NCBI GenBank assembly: GCA_022450155.1
Contig: JAKUQR010000002.1
Span: forward strand, 62,001-126,000
Source of the DNA: Gammaproteobacteria bacterium
GTDB lineage: Bacteria; Pseudomonadota; Gammaproteobacteria; Arenicellales; UBA868
Length of the DNA stretch: 64,000 nucleotides
Direction of reading: 5' to 3'
Below, in pieces: positions 46,423 through 55,250 of the stretch; positions within the stretch are counted from its first letter, which is position 1, and every line of letters begins with the position of its first letter. The notes beneath the pieces are model-generated. The model searched no databases. It saw nothing but the letters and a program-made list of their open reading frames with translations, and was not told the origin of the DNA. A program made the position numbers and the translations under genes.

Positions 46423-46899
46423 TTAATTCGCACGTTTTTGCTCTCTCAATTTTTTCGCGGCGCTAACTACAGACTTCACGATATAAGGATATGCGCCACA
46501 TCGGCATATGTTACCGCTGATACCTATTGCTGCTTCCTCTTCAGTTGGATCTGGATTTTCATCCAGGAATGCTTTTGTTGCCATAATAAACCCTGGCGTG
46601 CAAAACGCACATTGGAATCCTTGCTCCTCGATATAAGCCTGTTGTATGGGGTGTAAATTATCAACCGTACCTAATCCTTCGATTGTAAGAACTTCTTTTC
46701 CCTCGGCCTGCATACCCAACACAAGACAAGCGGTTACTGGTTTACCGTCCATAATTACGGTGCATGATCCGCACTCGCCTTCATTGCAGGATACACGTAC
46801 CCCATACAGATCCAATTGATCCCTTAACACGTCAGCAAGACTTTCGTGTGGCTTTATCTCAACCTCGAATACTCCGCCGTTTACAGTAAGTGTGGTCAT
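46423..46899 (-). CDS. Xanthine dehydrogenase family, [2Fe-2S] small subunit
   Basis: 158 residues. The plant-type ferredoxin cluster ligands are Cys38, Cys43, Cys46 and Cys58 (SCNEGECGSCTVIMDG). The second helical-domain cluster uses Cys97, Cys100, Cys132 and Cys134 (QCAFCTPGF, NICRCGAYPYI). Electrons pass from the Mo site through these clusters to FAD. It overlaps the FAD subunit stop by four bases and is 33 bases from the large subunit, so one operon makes the trimeric enzyme. Confidence 0.95.
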   Translation of the reverse strand: MTTLTVNGGVFEVEIKPHESLADVLRDQLDLYGVRVSCNEGECGSCTVIMDGKPVTACLVLGMQAEGKEVLTIEGLGTVDNLHPIQQAYIEEQGFQCAFCTPGFIMATKAFLDENPDPTEEEAAIGISGNICRCGAYPYIVKSVVSAAKKLREQKRAN

Positions 46900-47777
46900 A
46901 GCTGTTTCCGACTCAACTTCTTGAGCGACTCTTCGACAGCGCGACGCGTCAATACATTACACATATCTCTACGGTACTCTTTGCCTGCACGAACATCAGA
47001 GATTGGCGAAGCATCAGAGGCGGCCAACTGCCCCACCTCTTCTAGTAGGTCGTCATTGATGTCTGAAAGTATAGAGCCGATCAACTTTTGTTCGGCAACT
47101 CTCGATCGGATCGGCGTGGGAGCAACAGACCCGAGAGATATTCTAGCATCCGCGACCACCCCATTATTAGAAGAAATTGATACCGCAGAACTTATCAAAG
47201 CGATGTCGACAAAAGTCCGTGCTACCCGCTTATAACAAGCCTCCTTTGGGTACTCCGGGACAGGCACTTTGATCTCGATTAGCAACTCCTCATCGTTCAG
47301 GATTGTTTCGTTTACGCCCTGGAAGAAATGTTCCATTAACACTGTACGACTTCCGCCGCTACCCATGATAGTCACCTCGGAGTCGAGCGCCACGAACAAT
47401 GGTGACAAATCGGCACCGGGAGAAGCATTACACATATTTCCACCAACGGTGCTGATGGTCCGGGTTTGTTTGGTACACATTAGGCGCGCTGTATACCCGA
47501 TCACCTCCATTAATTGGTTCATCTTTGCAGCATGATCGAGATCATCCAGAGAAGCCATCGCTCCGATTCGCACACCATCTTGTTCGTTTTCTATATAGTT
47601 AAATTTCGGCACATAAGTCAGATCTATGCAGTAGTCGATATCGACTTCCCCGGCACGCCATTGCAGCATTAAATCTGTACCACCAGCCCAATACTTAGCT
47701 CGGTTTTTGTGTTGCGCTTTAAGCGCTATGGCTTCTTCGAAAGTACTGGGTCTTAGGTACTCAAAGGGTTTTTTCAT
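46896..47777 (-). CDS. Xanthine dehydrogenase family, FAD-binding medium subunit
   Basis: 293 residues. CoxM/XdhB-type PCMH-FAD features are FEYLRPSTFEEAIALK, WAGGTDLMLQWR (FAD loop), RTISTVGGNMCNASPGADLSP and the C-terminal CO-dehydrogenase-flavoprotein domain (YKRVARTFVDIALISSA). First gene of the three-subunit operon, divergent from the permease at 48282. No maturation genes follow; xdhC and mocA at the left end of the window could serve it. Confidence 0.94.
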   Translation of the reverse strand: MKKPFEYLRPSTFEEAIALKAQHKNRAKYWAGGTDLMLQWRAGEVDIDYCIDLTYVPKFNYIENEQDGVRIGAMASLDDLDHAAKMNQLMEVIGYTARLMCTKQTRTISTVGGNMCNASPGADLSPLFVALDSEVTIMGSGGSRTVLMEHFFQGVNETILNDEELLIEIKVPVPEYPKEACYKRVARTFVDIALISSAVSISSNNGVVADARISLGSVAPTPIRSRVAEQKLIGSILSDINDDLLEEVGQLAASDASPISDVRAGKEYRRDMCNVLTRRAVEESLKKLSRKQL

Positions 47778-48281
47778 CGTTTGATCCAGTAAAACGGTTA
47801 AACGATTTGAAGTTGAACATTACTAGTGAATCGTGGTGGAATTTTGTCTAGATTCTATTGTAGCAGTCTATTTATTGTTGGTGAATTGATGACTCTAGTT
47901 GAACGTCGCCACCATTTTATGCTCCAGTAGCCTGGACAGGTGGGCGAGAACTGCTACGAACAACCACTTCAAGACATTGGAACCCCAATAATGTCACTTT
48001 TATTGGTACCCAGTGTAGTAGCCATCGTGTGCAGAGTGCGCAGAACACGGATCGCTCGATTCCTCTTAATCGTCGATCAACGGTTCGCGTAACATCCGAT
48101 TGGTGAGACTACGTCTTCTTAGGGTTAGGCGATAAATCAGCCACCAGTGGTACAGGTGTTAGCGAGTGTAATTGACGTGTCTTGTCGGGTAAACACCAAC
48201 AAATCCTAGTTAACATTTCTTGCTCACATCAAATTAATTTGATATACCGTTGCTTGATCGTGACCAGATCGGGAGGGCTGG
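47778..48281. other. Divergent intergenic region, 504 bp
   Basis: Lies between the hydroxylase operon and the ABC permease and must hold both promoters. I see no gene, strong hairpin or clear operator. Confidence 0.5.
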
Positions 48282-49151
48282 ATGCCTAATAGCGAAGAAA
48301 AGATCGATAAGCAAAACGATCTTACCAATTTAACTGGAACCCTACGCCAGCGGAAAAGTTCATTTTTTGAACTGCGCGGGAATGTATCCCGCCGAGCTAC
48401 TTTGGTACTCGGAATTTTGGGCGGTTTAGCCTTTTTTGGGATCTGGGAATTGGGCCATTTCCTTACCGCCGACGCGAGCAAGCGTTTCTTGCCATCCCCC
48501 CAAAAGGTAGTGTCCACGTTCTGGTATTTGTTGACGGAAAAGGGATACATCTACGATATTGTCAAGAGTTGTTATCGAATATACGGTAGCTTTTTTCTGG
48601 TCTGCGTCGTGGCGGTACCGCTAGGAATTTTGATGGGATGTTTTGCCAAGTTTCGCGCGTTGATCAATCCTACGATATCCGCTTCTCGATATCTCCCCGC
48701 GGCATCATTTATCCCGTTACTGCTCGTTTGGTTTGGTCCAACTGATACGCAGAAAATGGCCTTATTGTTTTTAGGGGTTATCTTCTTTCTTATTGCGTTG
48801 ATACTGGACAATACCAAGGCCGTCCAGATTGAATTGGTGGAGGCGGCATTGACAATGGGCGCTGGTCGTCGTCGGGTTGTTTTAGGTGTTGTCGTGCCTG
48901 CGGTTGCACCAGCGATCATAGATTCCATGCGAAACATGATCGCCGTTGGATGGACTTATTTAGTAATAGCGGAAATCGTAGCGGCGACTGACGGTATTGG
49001 CGCGGTCATGATGCGTGCGGGCAGATTTCTAAAAGTAGATATCATTATGGCTGGCATTCTCACCATTGGTATTCTTGGAGTACTGACAGACTTGGCCTTC
49101 AGATTGCTTGCGCACTACGCGTTCCCATGGAATCGTGAACGTCGGAGTTAA
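48282..49151 (+). CDS. ABC transporter permease, NitT/TauT type
   Basis: 289 residues after GGGAGG. Six membrane segments in the SsuC/TauC arrangement, with the EAA loop as ELVEAALTMGAGRRRVVLGV followed by PAVAPAIIDSMRN. The conserved AEIVAATDGIGAVMMRAGRF segment is typical. It forms an inner-membrane importer with the ATPase 14 bases downstream, and very probably with the binding protein at 41371, since no other permease is present. Confidence 0.92.
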   Translation: MPNSEEKIDKQNDLTNLTGTLRQRKSSFFELRGNVSRRATLVLGILGGLAFFGIWELGHFLTADASKRFLPSPQKVVSTFWYLLTEKGYIYDIVKSCYRIYGSFFLVCVVAVPLGILMGCFAKFRALINPTISASRYLPAASFIPLLLVWFGPTDTQKMALLFLGVIFFLIALILDNTKAVQIELVEAALTMGAGRRRVVLGVVVPAVAPAIIDSMRNMIAVGWTYLVIAEIVAATDGIGAVMMRAGRFLKVDIIMAGILTIGILGVLTDLAFRLLAHYAFPWNRERRS

Positions 49152-49165
49152 CAAACGTTTTCACC

Positions 49166-49978
49166 ATGCCTAATATGGTTCACAATCACCAAATTGATGA
49201 CAACGCCAATGCGGTCGTAATCCGTGTAAGTAATGTAACCCAACAGTATCTAAGCGGAAGTTTTACAGCTGTTGACAACATTTCACTAGAACTACGAAAA
49301 AACGAAATAGTGACTTTTATTGGACCATCGGGCTGTGGAAAAACGACGGTACTTCGAATGATTGCTGGGCTCGAATACCCAACTCAAGGAGAACTCTTTG
49401 CCTACGAGCAACCAATAGTTGGACCAGGACCAGATCGAGGAATGATATTTCAAGCCTATACGTCATTCCCATGGTTAACTACACGCCAGAACATCGAATA
49501 TGGCATGAAAATAATGGGCGTAACGAGAGATGACAGACAGACCAGGACACAAGAATTTCTTGAGCTAGTACATCTTGAGAAATTTGCGGAGTCATACCCC
49601 GCTAGTCTGTCTGGTGGCATGAAGCAACGTGTTGCCATCGCTAGAACGCTGGCACAAAACCCCCAAGTTCTCCTTATGGACGAACCGTTTGGCGCACTTG
49701 ACGCCCAGGTGCGTTGGGAAATGCAAGAAATGATGATTGACATTATCGGCCGGGAAAAAACAACGGTGATAACAGTCACTCACGATATTCAGGAGGCCAT
49801 TTTCCTTGCTGATCGAATAATTTTCTTCACACGTAATCCGGGTCGGATCAAAGCAGATATTCCAGTGGCTTTCAAGGGGGGAAAACGAATTCCCAGGAAA
49901 GAAGATATGTTGGCTCTGCCAGGTTATGTTGATCTGGAGATGCAATTATTTGCGATGATGCGAGAGGAAATACAGTAA
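49166..49978 (+). CDS. ABC transporter ATP-binding protein, NitT/TauT type
   Basis: 270 residues. Walker A GPSGCGKTT (53-61), signature LSGGM (148-152), Walker B LLMDEPFGALDA (169-180) and the switch histidine in ITVTHDIQEAIFLADRI. The pattern FTAVDNISLEL and FPWLTTRQNIEYG matches SsuB/TauB. Coupled to the permease. No strong ribosome-binding site precedes the ATG, so translation may depend on the permease. Confidence 0.93.
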   Translation: MPNMVHNHQIDDNANAVVIRVSNVTQQYLSGSFTAVDNISLELRKNEIVTFIGPSGCGKTTVLRMIAGLEYPTQGELFAYEQPIVGPGPDRGMIFQAYTSFPWLTTRQNIEYGMKIMGVTRDDRQTRTQEFLELVHLEKFAESYPASLSGGMKQRVAIARTLAQNPQVLLMDEPFGALDAQVRWEMQEMMIDIIGREKTTVITVTHDIQEAIFLADRIIFFTRNPGRIKADIPVAFKGGKRIPRKEDMLALPGYVDLEMQLFAMMREEIQ

Positions 49979-51086
49979 ATGACGTAAACGAGCCTGGGTT
50001 CGTTCAACCACGGAAAGTGCCGACCTTACCTACGTTGGAATTCGAGGACATGCTTAGATTGATGACACTTGCTGCAGTCTAAGTGACAATAGTTTAAAAG
50101 ATAAATGTCGGATTTAGGATGATGTGAATTCTGTGACCAGACTTGCAATCGTCTCAGCTATTCAGTCCAACCACGTAATTCAATTGTTTGCCAATCAGTT
50201 TGAGTCTTTCTGGGGCTACTTTCTCCGCGTTCAGAGTGACGTAACTCCTGGCAATCAAACAAAGAATACGACGTAAGCCACAGCGAGCAGAATCTGCACC
50301 CCAGACTGCTTGGTAGCAGGGATTTCTGGGTCTACCGGGCGATGCTCTAGACAATTCATTTTTTTCTACCAATCGAATCTCGTCATAGTGGGAAACAAAC
50401 TGGCCTTCCTGGCCGACTTATGAAGTCTTGTTAGGTGGAGTTAACCACCAGGGCCGGACACGAATTTGTCCGCAAAGGAGCGATCGTAGTCACCACTTCT
50501 CAATGCGCGCAATCGCTCTTTCCAGCTCTCCAAGAAATGTGATTTGTTGCCTTTGGCTTCCAGGCGCTTGATGCGGAACTCCAGCGCCCCATGGAGTCGT
50601 CAATTGGCTTTTGCATGGATGGCGCTTTCCTCGGCAAATGGTAACCAACAAGCTAGACAATTGTTTGAAGCAATGAGGCGCTCTATGAGCACGAGCGATA
50701 TTAATCGAGCATTACCCGTCTAGCGTCAAATCAGAAAGTTGTACGGGCAATGAATTTTGTCCTTACCCCTTACCCAAAGACGATTTCCGTTTAGTACCCT
50801 GTATCCAACTATTCTGCAAAATTTCCGAGCCACTCCCCACTACTAGAGACACTCCCCCTCGTTTTAAGGGGGTGGGGGTGCCGCATCCATCACGAGTGCT
50901 ATCCGTGAACAAACAAAGACAATCAACAAGGTTATTAAGCATCTTCATGGAATTCCACACAGTACTGTTCGAATTGAAGAAAGACTGCCGCGCTCTTAAC
51001 GCTTCTAGATAGGCGCGGCTATACTGTGCTGGCACCGAGTCCAAAACTGAATGCTCAATGCACTCACAATGAAATAGGGAGAAAGC
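49979..51086. other. 1.1-kb region with gene debris
   Basis: No intact gene. A 72-codon minus-strand frame (50372-50154, GRPRNPCYQAVWGADSARCG) is not recognised and may be chance. A better candidate remnant is listed at 50441. A G/C-rich palindrome near 50862-50878 has no T-tract. Confidence 0.45.
50441..50595 (-). pseudogene. C-terminal gene fragment, unknown family
   Basis: The minus frame ending with TAA at 50443-50441 reads ALEFRIKRLEAKGNKSHFLE and SWKERLRALRSGDYDRSFAD, a normal-looking soluble protein tail without a start; a stop lies just upstream of the readable part. Amphipathic and charged, unlike chance translation. Family not recognised. Confidence 0.4.
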
Positions 51087-51605
51087 ATGATTTACAAAGT
51101 AGTTGTTTCCCAGTTCACCAAAATGCTGGGAAATCTTCTGGCCATCCTGGATGAGACCGCAAAGTATGCGGACGAGAAGAAGTTCGATGTCGAAGATCTC
51201 CTGCAATTCCGCCTGGCACCAGACCAGTTCAACCTGATGCGTCAGTTGCAGATCGCCTGTGATACGGCAAAGTTCGGTGCCGCCCGCCTGACGGATACCG
51301 AAAAGAGCGCTCCGGAACATGTCGATTCCGAGAAGACTTTGAGCGAGATTAAGGCGCGCATCGAAAGCGTTATCTCATATCTGGGTGGCTTCTCACCCGA
51401 GGACTTTGCAGACTCTGTAGAGCAGCGGATCACCCAGCCTCGCTGGAAAGGAAAGTCGCTTTCGGGTCAGGAATACCTGATCCAGCATCTAGCCCCGAAC
51501 TTCTACTTCCACATAACAACGGCCTACGCGATCCTGCGTCACAACGGCGTCAACATCGGCAAGAAGATCTACCTGGGGGCCTTGCCCTATCGCGAGGCAA
51601 CGTGA
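51087..51605 (+). CDS. DUF1993 family protein
   Basis: 172 residues after AGGGAGAAAGC. The family pattern is visible: a helical bundle with FTKMLGNLLAILDETAKYAD, FRLAPDQFNLMRQLQIACD and the C-terminal HLAPNFYFHITTAYAILRHN segment near NIGKKIYLGALP. This belongs to a DinB/YfiT-like helical fold group; function unknown. It is a monocistronic gene near the right end of the tRNA-bounded island. Confidence 0.85.
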   Translation: MIYKVVVSQFTKMLGNLLAILDETAKYADEKKFDVEDLLQFRLAPDQFNLMRQLQIACDTAKFGAARLTDTEKSAPEHVDSEKTLSEIKARIESVISYLGGFSPEDFADSVEQRITQPRWKGKSLSGQEYLIQHLAPNFYFHITTAYAILRHNGVNIGKKIYLGALPYREAT

Positions 51606-51630
51606 CGGGGTCGATTGCCCTACTTCTTCT

Positions 51631-51880
51631 TTAGCCGCCTCTCATATCCTCGGCGATCTCCGATGTGTCGTGGCCGTCCCGGTTTAGCAGACTTCTGAGA
51701 TGCTCCCGTGTGGATTCGATGTCGTCCTGAATCACTTCGTGATCAGCCATTACCTTGCGCAGTGAAATCTGGTAGGCGACCCCTTGTTGGTGAGGTCGGA
51801 GTAGATGCGCTCCGCAATCTCCTGGGTATCGGGCCTGACGTAATCGGTGAAACTGGTGGCTATGGGTGGGATCGAACAAA
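51631..51880 (-). pseudogene. Frameshifted C-terminal gene fragment, unknown family
   Basis: One frame reads SFTDYVRPDTQEIAERIYSD and LTNKG. The next frame continues VAYQISLRKVMADHEVIQDD, then IESTREHLRSLLNRDGHDTS to a TAA at 51633-51631. Joining the two near 51788 gives a continuous helical protein end, so a one- or two-base indel is likely. Family not recognised. Confidence 0.45.
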
Positions 51881-52033
51881 TCTGTAAGAGATTGAAATAG
51901 TGAATGTAATCTTACGACGGCCATATTGTTACCGTCAAAGCTACCGTCTGAAGTGCGGGATTTAGTTGGTCGGGGTTGGACCAGAGCACATTAGAAGAGA
52001 TGATCTAGGTCAAATAGCGTGAGGATTGCCCAC

Positions 52034-52109
52034 CGATCCCGCGTGTATGTGACTGAATGAGACTCAGATGGACTGGAGAGAACTCTTGTCGGTCACATTC
52101 TGGTTACAC
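52034..52109 (-). repeat. Dispersed ~70-bp repeat, copy 1 (with 11-bp-phased TGTGACC motifs)
   Basis: Read on the minus strand it begins TGTAACCAGAATGTGACCGA, passes AGTCCATCTGAG and ends CACGCGGGATCG. Copies 2 and 3 at 56184 and 58069 share order and spacing. It sits 14 bases before the tRNA-Lys remnant in inverted orientation. Confidence 0.7.
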
Positions 52110-52123
52110 TGTTTGTGTCGAAA

Positions 52124-52192
52124 GGGCCCTCGATTTAGAGCATCTGACTTTTAATCAGGTGGTCGCAGGTTCGATCCCTGCACGGCCCACCA
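52124..52192 (+). tRNA. tRNA-Lys(UUU), 5'-degenerate, probably non-functional
   Basis: Anticodon arm with loop CTTTTAA, T-arm GCAGG-TTCGATC-CCTGC and acceptor end ACGGCCC-A-CCA are intact. The 5' part is short: GGGCCCT pairs with the acceptor except at position 6, and the D-arm is reduced to CTC-GATTTA-GAG with positions 8-9 missing, giving 69 instead of 76 bases. It looks like a 3' half carried on an attachment site next to decayed 5' sequence. A functional copy should exist elsewhere. Confidence 0.7.
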
Positions 52193-52209
52193 ATAAATCA
52201 AAGACTTAG
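52178..52209 (+). repeat. tRNA-Lys 3'-tip direct repeat, right copy (att-like)
   Basis: Matches 35630-35661 at 31 of 32 bases, the mismatch being A for C at 52202. The copies are in the same orientation and enclose about 16.5 kb. Confidence 0.75.
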
Positions 52210-52269
52210 GGAGTCTTTTAGAAAACTCATTGTCCAATTGAACCGTTCATAAAACTGGTACGGAAACCT

Positions 52270-53880
52270 GTGGACTTCAATTACATCATTATTGGCGGTG
52301 GCACAGCCGGCTGCGTGCTGGCCAATCGCCTATCGGCGGATTCGGATGTGTCAGTAGTGCTGCTGGAGGCGGGCGGTAAGGACGATTATTTCTGGATCGA
52401 TATTCCGGTCGGTTATCTCTACACCATCGGTAACCCACGTACCGATTGGTGCTATCAGACCGAACCTGCTCCGGGACTGAATGGCCGTGCTATCGGTTAC
52501 GCACGCGGCAAGGTTCTGGGTGGCTGCTCCTCGATCAACGCCATGATCTATATGCGTGGCCAGAGCAGCGATTACGATCACTGGGCGCAGTTAGGCAACC
52601 GGGGTTGGTCGTGGGATGACGTGCTACCGGTTTTCAAGCGCTCGGAAAACTATCAGCATGGTGCGGATGCGTTTCATGGCGACGGTGGAGAGCTGCGCGT
52701 CGAAGAGCGGCGTGTCGACTGGGAAATTCTTGACGCCTGGCGCGACGCGGCCGAGGCCTGCGGGATACCCAAGATCGACGAGTTCAACCGAGGAAACAAT
52801 TTCGGTAATGCTTACTTCCAGATGAACCAGCGGCGGGGAATTCGCTGGAGCGCCACCAAGGCATTCCTACGACCCGTACAGTCTAGATCGAACCTTACGG
52901 TGATCACCAATGCCCACGTGCGGCGGCTATTGATCGATGTCAGTAATGAAGGTAACCGTGCGACGGGTGTCGAAGTAGAGGTTACAGGCAACGGTGTCCA
53001 ACAAATTTACGCCCGCCACGAGGTCATTCTAGCTGCAGGCGCAATCGGATCACCGCAGATCCTACAGCTTTCCGGCATCGGTCCCGGCCCACTGTTACAG
53101 GATATCGGAATCCCGGTCGTACAGGACATTTCTGGTGTCGGCGAGGGCTTACACGACCACCTGCAGGTGCGAATGGTCTACAAGGTCGAAAACACGGTCA
53201 CGCTAAATCAGCGGGCGAACTCGCTGCTAGGAAAGATTGCCATGGGCCTCGAATACCTATTTCTAAAAACGGGACCTCTAACCATGCCCCCCTCACAACT
53301 TGGCGCTTTTGCAAAGAGCGATCCTGACCAGCGCTCAGCCAACATCGAGTGGCATGTGCAGCCCCTCTCGCTAGACAAGTTCGGTGATCCACTACATGAG
53401 TTCAATGCGATTACACCGTCGGTATGTAACCTGCGGCCCACTAGCCGGGGATACGTCCGGATCAAGACGACAGACCCTCACGACTATCCCGCGATTCAGT
53501 TGAACTATCTATCTACCGATGAAGATCGCGAAGTCACGATTGCCGGTATGCGTTACACCCGCCGCATAATGCACGCCGCGCCCTTGGCCGGGTTCAACCC
53601 ACAGGAATGGAAACCGGGTCCCAGCCTCGAATCCGATGATGAGCTCCTCCATGCGGCAGGTGACCTCGCGACGACGATCTTTCATCCGGTGGGTTCATGC
53701 AAGATGGGACACGACGAGATGGCGGTTGTGGACGATCGACTTGCCGTTCACGGTGTTCGAAACCTGCGCGTAGTCGACGCATCGGTCATGCCGCACATTA
53801 CTTCAGGTAACACCAACGCGCCCACCGTGATGATCGCCGAGAAAGGTGCCGAATTCATTCGAGAAGATGCTGGGCGTTAG
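52270..53880 (+). CDS. GMC family oxidoreductase, choline-dehydrogenase-like
   Basis: 536 residues from a GTG start. FAD motif YIIIGGGTAGCVLANRLS (5-22), GKVLGGCSSINAMIYMRGQ and GAIGSPQILQLSGIGP are the family signatures. The active-site pair is His472 (IFHPVGSCKMG) and Asn514 region (TSGNTNAPTVMIAEKGA). It is clearly related to the enzyme at 23156 but not a recent duplicate. It follows the tRNA-Lys remnant by 77 bases and is probably cargo of the next islet. Confidence 0.93.
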   Translation: MDFNYIIIGGGTAGCVLANRLSADSDVSVVLLEAGGKDDYFWIDIPVGYLYTIGNPRTDWCYQTEPAPGLNGRAIGYARGKVLGGCSSINAMIYMRGQSSDYDHWAQLGNRGWSWDDVLPVFKRSENYQHGADAFHGDGGELRVEERRVDWEILDAWRDAAEACGIPKIDEFNRGNNFGNAYFQMNQRRGIRWSATKAFLRPVQSRSNLTVITNAHVRRLLIDVSNEGNRATGVEVEVTGNGVQQIYARHEVILAAGAIGSPQILQLSGIGPGPLLQDIGIPVVQDISGVGEGLHDHLQVRMVYKVENTVTLNQRANSLLGKIAMGLEYLFLKTGPLTMPPSQLGAFAKSDPDQRSANIEWHVQPLSLDKFGDPLHEFNAITPSVCNLRPTSRGYVRIKTTDPHDYPAIQLNYLSTDEDREVTIAGMRYTRRIMHAAPLAGFNPQEWKPGPSLESDDELLHAAGDLATTIFHPVGSCKMGHDEMAVVDDRLAVHGVRNLRVVDASVMPHITSGNTNAPTVMIAEKGAEFIREDAGR

Positions 53881-53934
53881 GTCAGTTCCGCGACTTAAGA
53901 TCAATCATGGAAGGCCGAGTATCTCGTTGCAGGT

Positions 53935-54840
53935 GTGATTACTGAGATAAAGGCAGATGTATGTTATCCACTTATAGGTTGGGGCGATTACAGCACTGTT
54001 AAAGGTAAGGGATCGATTAAAGTCGAGTGGCAGATCTACTCTCGCTTGAATAGAGAAGTTGTACACCGAGTAACTACATTTGGTGCTAGCCAGATAAGCG
54101 CAAGCGACGATGCAGAGGCATATGACATCTTGCTAGGCGCATTCGCTCAGGCAACACATAACTTGTTGGCTGACCAAGGTTTTCATAACCTTGTCATGGG
54201 TCACGTCGAGAAGAAGGATGCTCAGATTGCCGACTCATCAATAGTTATAAGGTCTCCAGTAGTGTCTAAGAAGTCGATTCAAAACAAATTGAATGATATA
54301 CGGGCTGCGACTGTGGTTATTAATGCTGGCGAAGGTCATGGCAGTGGAGCTATTGTTGGTTCCGATGGATATGTTTTAACAAATGTACATGTAGTTCGCG
54401 GTGCAAAGTTCGTAAAGGTAGGAATTGCAACTGGCCGAGAGATATTGGGAGAAGTAATTCGTATTAATAAGCGACGAGATGTTGCGCTCGTCAAAGTGGA
54501 AGAGAAAAACTTACCCGCAATTGCTATTGAGTTTAGTGAGCCGGCTATTGGTCATGACGTGTATGCCATTGGAGCTCCGTTGGAGGGGAGTCTGAGTACA
54601 ACGGTGTCAAAAGGTATTGTTAGCGCGTATAGAGATCGCGATGGTCTTAAGCACATTCAGAGCGATGTCAATATTCAACTGGGTAGTAGTGGTGGACCAC
54701 TACTAAATCAGAACGGAAATTTGGTTGGAATAGCCCAATCTGGGATAGTTTTTGATGGAGCATCGACCGGGTTGAATTTTTTCATCCCAATCAGAGATGC
54801 ACTTCGATTTCTCAATATTCAGCTTAAGTACCAAAATTAA
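53935..54840 (+). CDS. Trypsin-like (S1C/DegP-type) serine protease, possibly 5'-truncated
   Basis: 301 residues from a GTG without a good ribosome-binding site. The same frame is open upstream for 12 further codons that fit the protein (WKAEYLVAG before VITEIKADVCYP), so the original start and signal peptide appear lost. The triad is His152 (LTNVHVVRG), Asp182 (RRDVALVKV) and Ser252 (GSSGGPLLNQNG). No PDZ domain. The N-terminal ~110 residues are an extra domain of unknown fold. Base composition is lower in G+C than the GMC gene before it. Likely role: envelope protease, if still exported. Confidence 0.75.
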   Translation: MITEIKADVCYPLIGWGDYSTVKGKGSIKVEWQIYSRLNREVVHRVTTFGASQISASDDAEAYDILLGAFAQATHNLLADQGFHNLVMGHVEKKDAQIADSSIVIRSPVVSKKSIQNKLNDIRAATVVINAGEGHGSGAIVGSDGYVLTNVHVVRGAKFVKVGIATGREILGEVIRINKRRDVALVKVEEKNLPAIAIEFSEPAIGHDVYAIGAPLEGSLSTTVSKGIVSAYRDRDGLKHIQSDVNIQLGSSGGPLLNQNGNLVGIAQSGIVFDGASTGLNFFIPIRDALRFLNIQLKYQN

Positions 54841-54949
54841 TATCTTCGAAACATATAGAGGTGCCTAGCCTTGTCACACTGTGTATAACTATTACGACAG
54901 AGGGAGCACCTCAGATAGCAATTGACGTTACGCAGATCGTTGATTGTTC

Positions 54950-55029
54950 ACCAGTTAGCGCATATCCATAGGGAGCGCTCTGCCTTCACACGGCATGGGT
55001 CGCTAGTTCAAATCCAGCCCCGCCCACCA
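54950..55029 (+). tRNA. tRNA-Val(CAC) remnant
   Basis: The anticodon arm TGCC-TTCACAC-GGCA gives anticodon CAC. The D-arm 3' strand GAGCGC precedes it. The T-arm GCTAG-TTCAAAT-CCAGC has an A-C mismatch, and the end is CCCGCCC-A-CCA. The expected 5' acceptor GGGCGGG is not found upstream and the D region is degenerate (GTTAGCGCATATCCATAGG). It is therefore a 3' half with decayed 5' part. Confidence 0.65.
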
Positions 55030-55250
55030 TATTTTCCTGTGTTTACAGGACTTTGTGCGGATTCTAACGTCTGCTTCAACTGTGACTCAGTGGTCAACGT
55101 GACCAAAAGGGCTTCGGCCTAAATAATCTCTGGTTTCTTCGTAAGCACCCTCCTACTCCGAACGTCTGAGGCAGTCAGTGTAGCCGTTAAGAGTTAATAT
55201 TCCGGTCACGCCCGTAGGGCATGATCAACACCATAACAGAGGCAGGTAGG

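Noticed and set aside
50860-50880. G/C-rich palindrome as terminator
   Set aside because: No T-run follows on either strand and no gene ends there.
49979-52269. A hidden integrase for the 16.5-kb island
   Set aside because: I looked for the R-H-R-Y pattern in the remnants on both strands and found none; the fragments at 50441 and 51631 do not resemble tyrosine recombinases.
35571-55050. CRISPR-like spacing of the repeated tRNA ends and TGTTTACAGG words
   Set aside because: Copies are few, kilobases apart and tRNA-derived; no regular repeat-spacer pattern.
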